Source: Sipunculus nudus
Lineage: Eukaryota > Annelida > Sipuncula > Golfingiida > Sipunculidae
Reading direction: 5' to 3'
Assembly (NCBI GenBank): GCA_026874595.1
Contig: CM049310.1
Coordinates: 85,659,056-85,723,055 of the forward strand
Length of the DNA stretch: 64,000 bases
Shown here: piece by piece, positions 63,753-64,000 of the stretch
Layout: every line of letters begins with the position of its first letter
Position numbering within the stretch: position 1 is the stretch's first letter
Made by a program: the position numbers and the translations under genes
The notes under the pieces: generated by a model
Told to the model about the DNA's origin: nothing
The model's input: only the letters and a program-made list of their open reading frames with translations
Databases searched by the model: none

Positions 63753-63968
63753 ATGATCATAGATGGGGCCCGGAGAGGCCGTCACGGACCGCTGCACACG
63801 CCGGCCGCCCACCGTAAGGACCCTGCCGCCACTTGCGGCGACGGCGAGTGTCTTCGTGGTATGGCGAAAAACGGCGCGAGATTTGACGAGACTAACAATG
63901 TGACCCCTGAATGTGACTGCGAGTGTCAGCCGCTATCCAGCGCTGCAAACCATGTGTCTGTAGCGTGA
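63753..63968 (+). other. GC-rich cassette with intact 71-codon ORF, copy 3
   Basis: By eye identical to copy 2 across the ORF. A longer open frame reaches upstream to 63441 through repeat sequence; that extension is not conserved in the other copies. Confidence 0.4.
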
Positions 63969-64000
63969 AAAATGACAGAATTATAGGCATTTCTTTGAAT

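Noticed and set aside
57176-63812. Minus-strand frames rich in VCLFVCLFVC (57.2, 58.8-59.2, 62.2-62.5, 63.5-63.8 kb)
   Set aside because: They are translations of CAAA/CAGA simple tracts plus the flanking hairpin repeat, occur in several frames at once and have no independent coding evidence.

Overview
The window is eukaryotic nuclear DNA, AT-rich and dense in microsatellites, short dispersed elements and tandem arrays. It has small phase-conserved exons with GT/AG splice sites and no bacterial-style gene packing. Repeat style (CAAA/CAGA tracts, TGACCT-rich repeats, many inverted-repeat elements) suggests a marine invertebrate, most likely a mollusc; that placement is an inference.

I can build three complete multi-exon genes, all paralogues of one family. 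Each encodes a small type I membrane protein: signal peptide, cysteine-rich module, stalk, one transmembrane helix, short basic or polar tail. Gene A (+, 16816-21960, 5 exons, 180 aa) and gene B (-, 23188-27791, 5 exons, 188 aa) are tail-to-tail and share exon phases and two exon lengths exactly (131 and 90 nt). Gene C (+, 37561-48905, 10 exons, 360 aa) is an expanded member with three cysteine modules, a Thr/Glu/Pro mucin-like linker after the second module, and its own transmembrane exon. The module is always encoded by two exons with phases 1-2-1, so it can be duplicated as a unit. The cysteine spacing recalls the nematode DUF19/T20D4.11-like domain, but I cannot confirm homology. Function is unknown; a cell-surface binding role is a guess from architecture.

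Layout: 1-16.3 kb has no convincing gene, only dispersed elements (R1, R2, R3, a tRNA-like SINE, a LINE 3' relic, TIR elements). 16.8-28.1 kb holds genes A and B. 28.9-33.4 kb is an array of about 340-bp monomers with a two-monomer higher-order period. 37.5-48.9 kb is gene C, with a decayed dispersed-element ORF antisense in intron 8 and a possible solo LTR in intron 9. 49-55 kb has R2, TA tracts, a CpG-containing promoter-like patch and a 2.1-kb 27-bp minisatellite. 55.4-64 kb is a mosaic of tandem repeats and a segmental duplication, carrying repeated motifs that resemble CTCF, RFX and nuclear-receptor sites, plus a GC-rich cassette with an intact 71-codon ORF in three copies.

The most unusual observation is in gene A. 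A 57-bp unit that spans the intron 2/exon 3 acceptor (intron tail plus exon head) is tandemly repeated about 16 times. The unit is 19 codons, all copies are open in the exon's frame, and 14 of 16 keep an AG at the splice position. Use of any upstream acceptor would add multiples of a Cys-rich 19-residue segment without breaking the frame.
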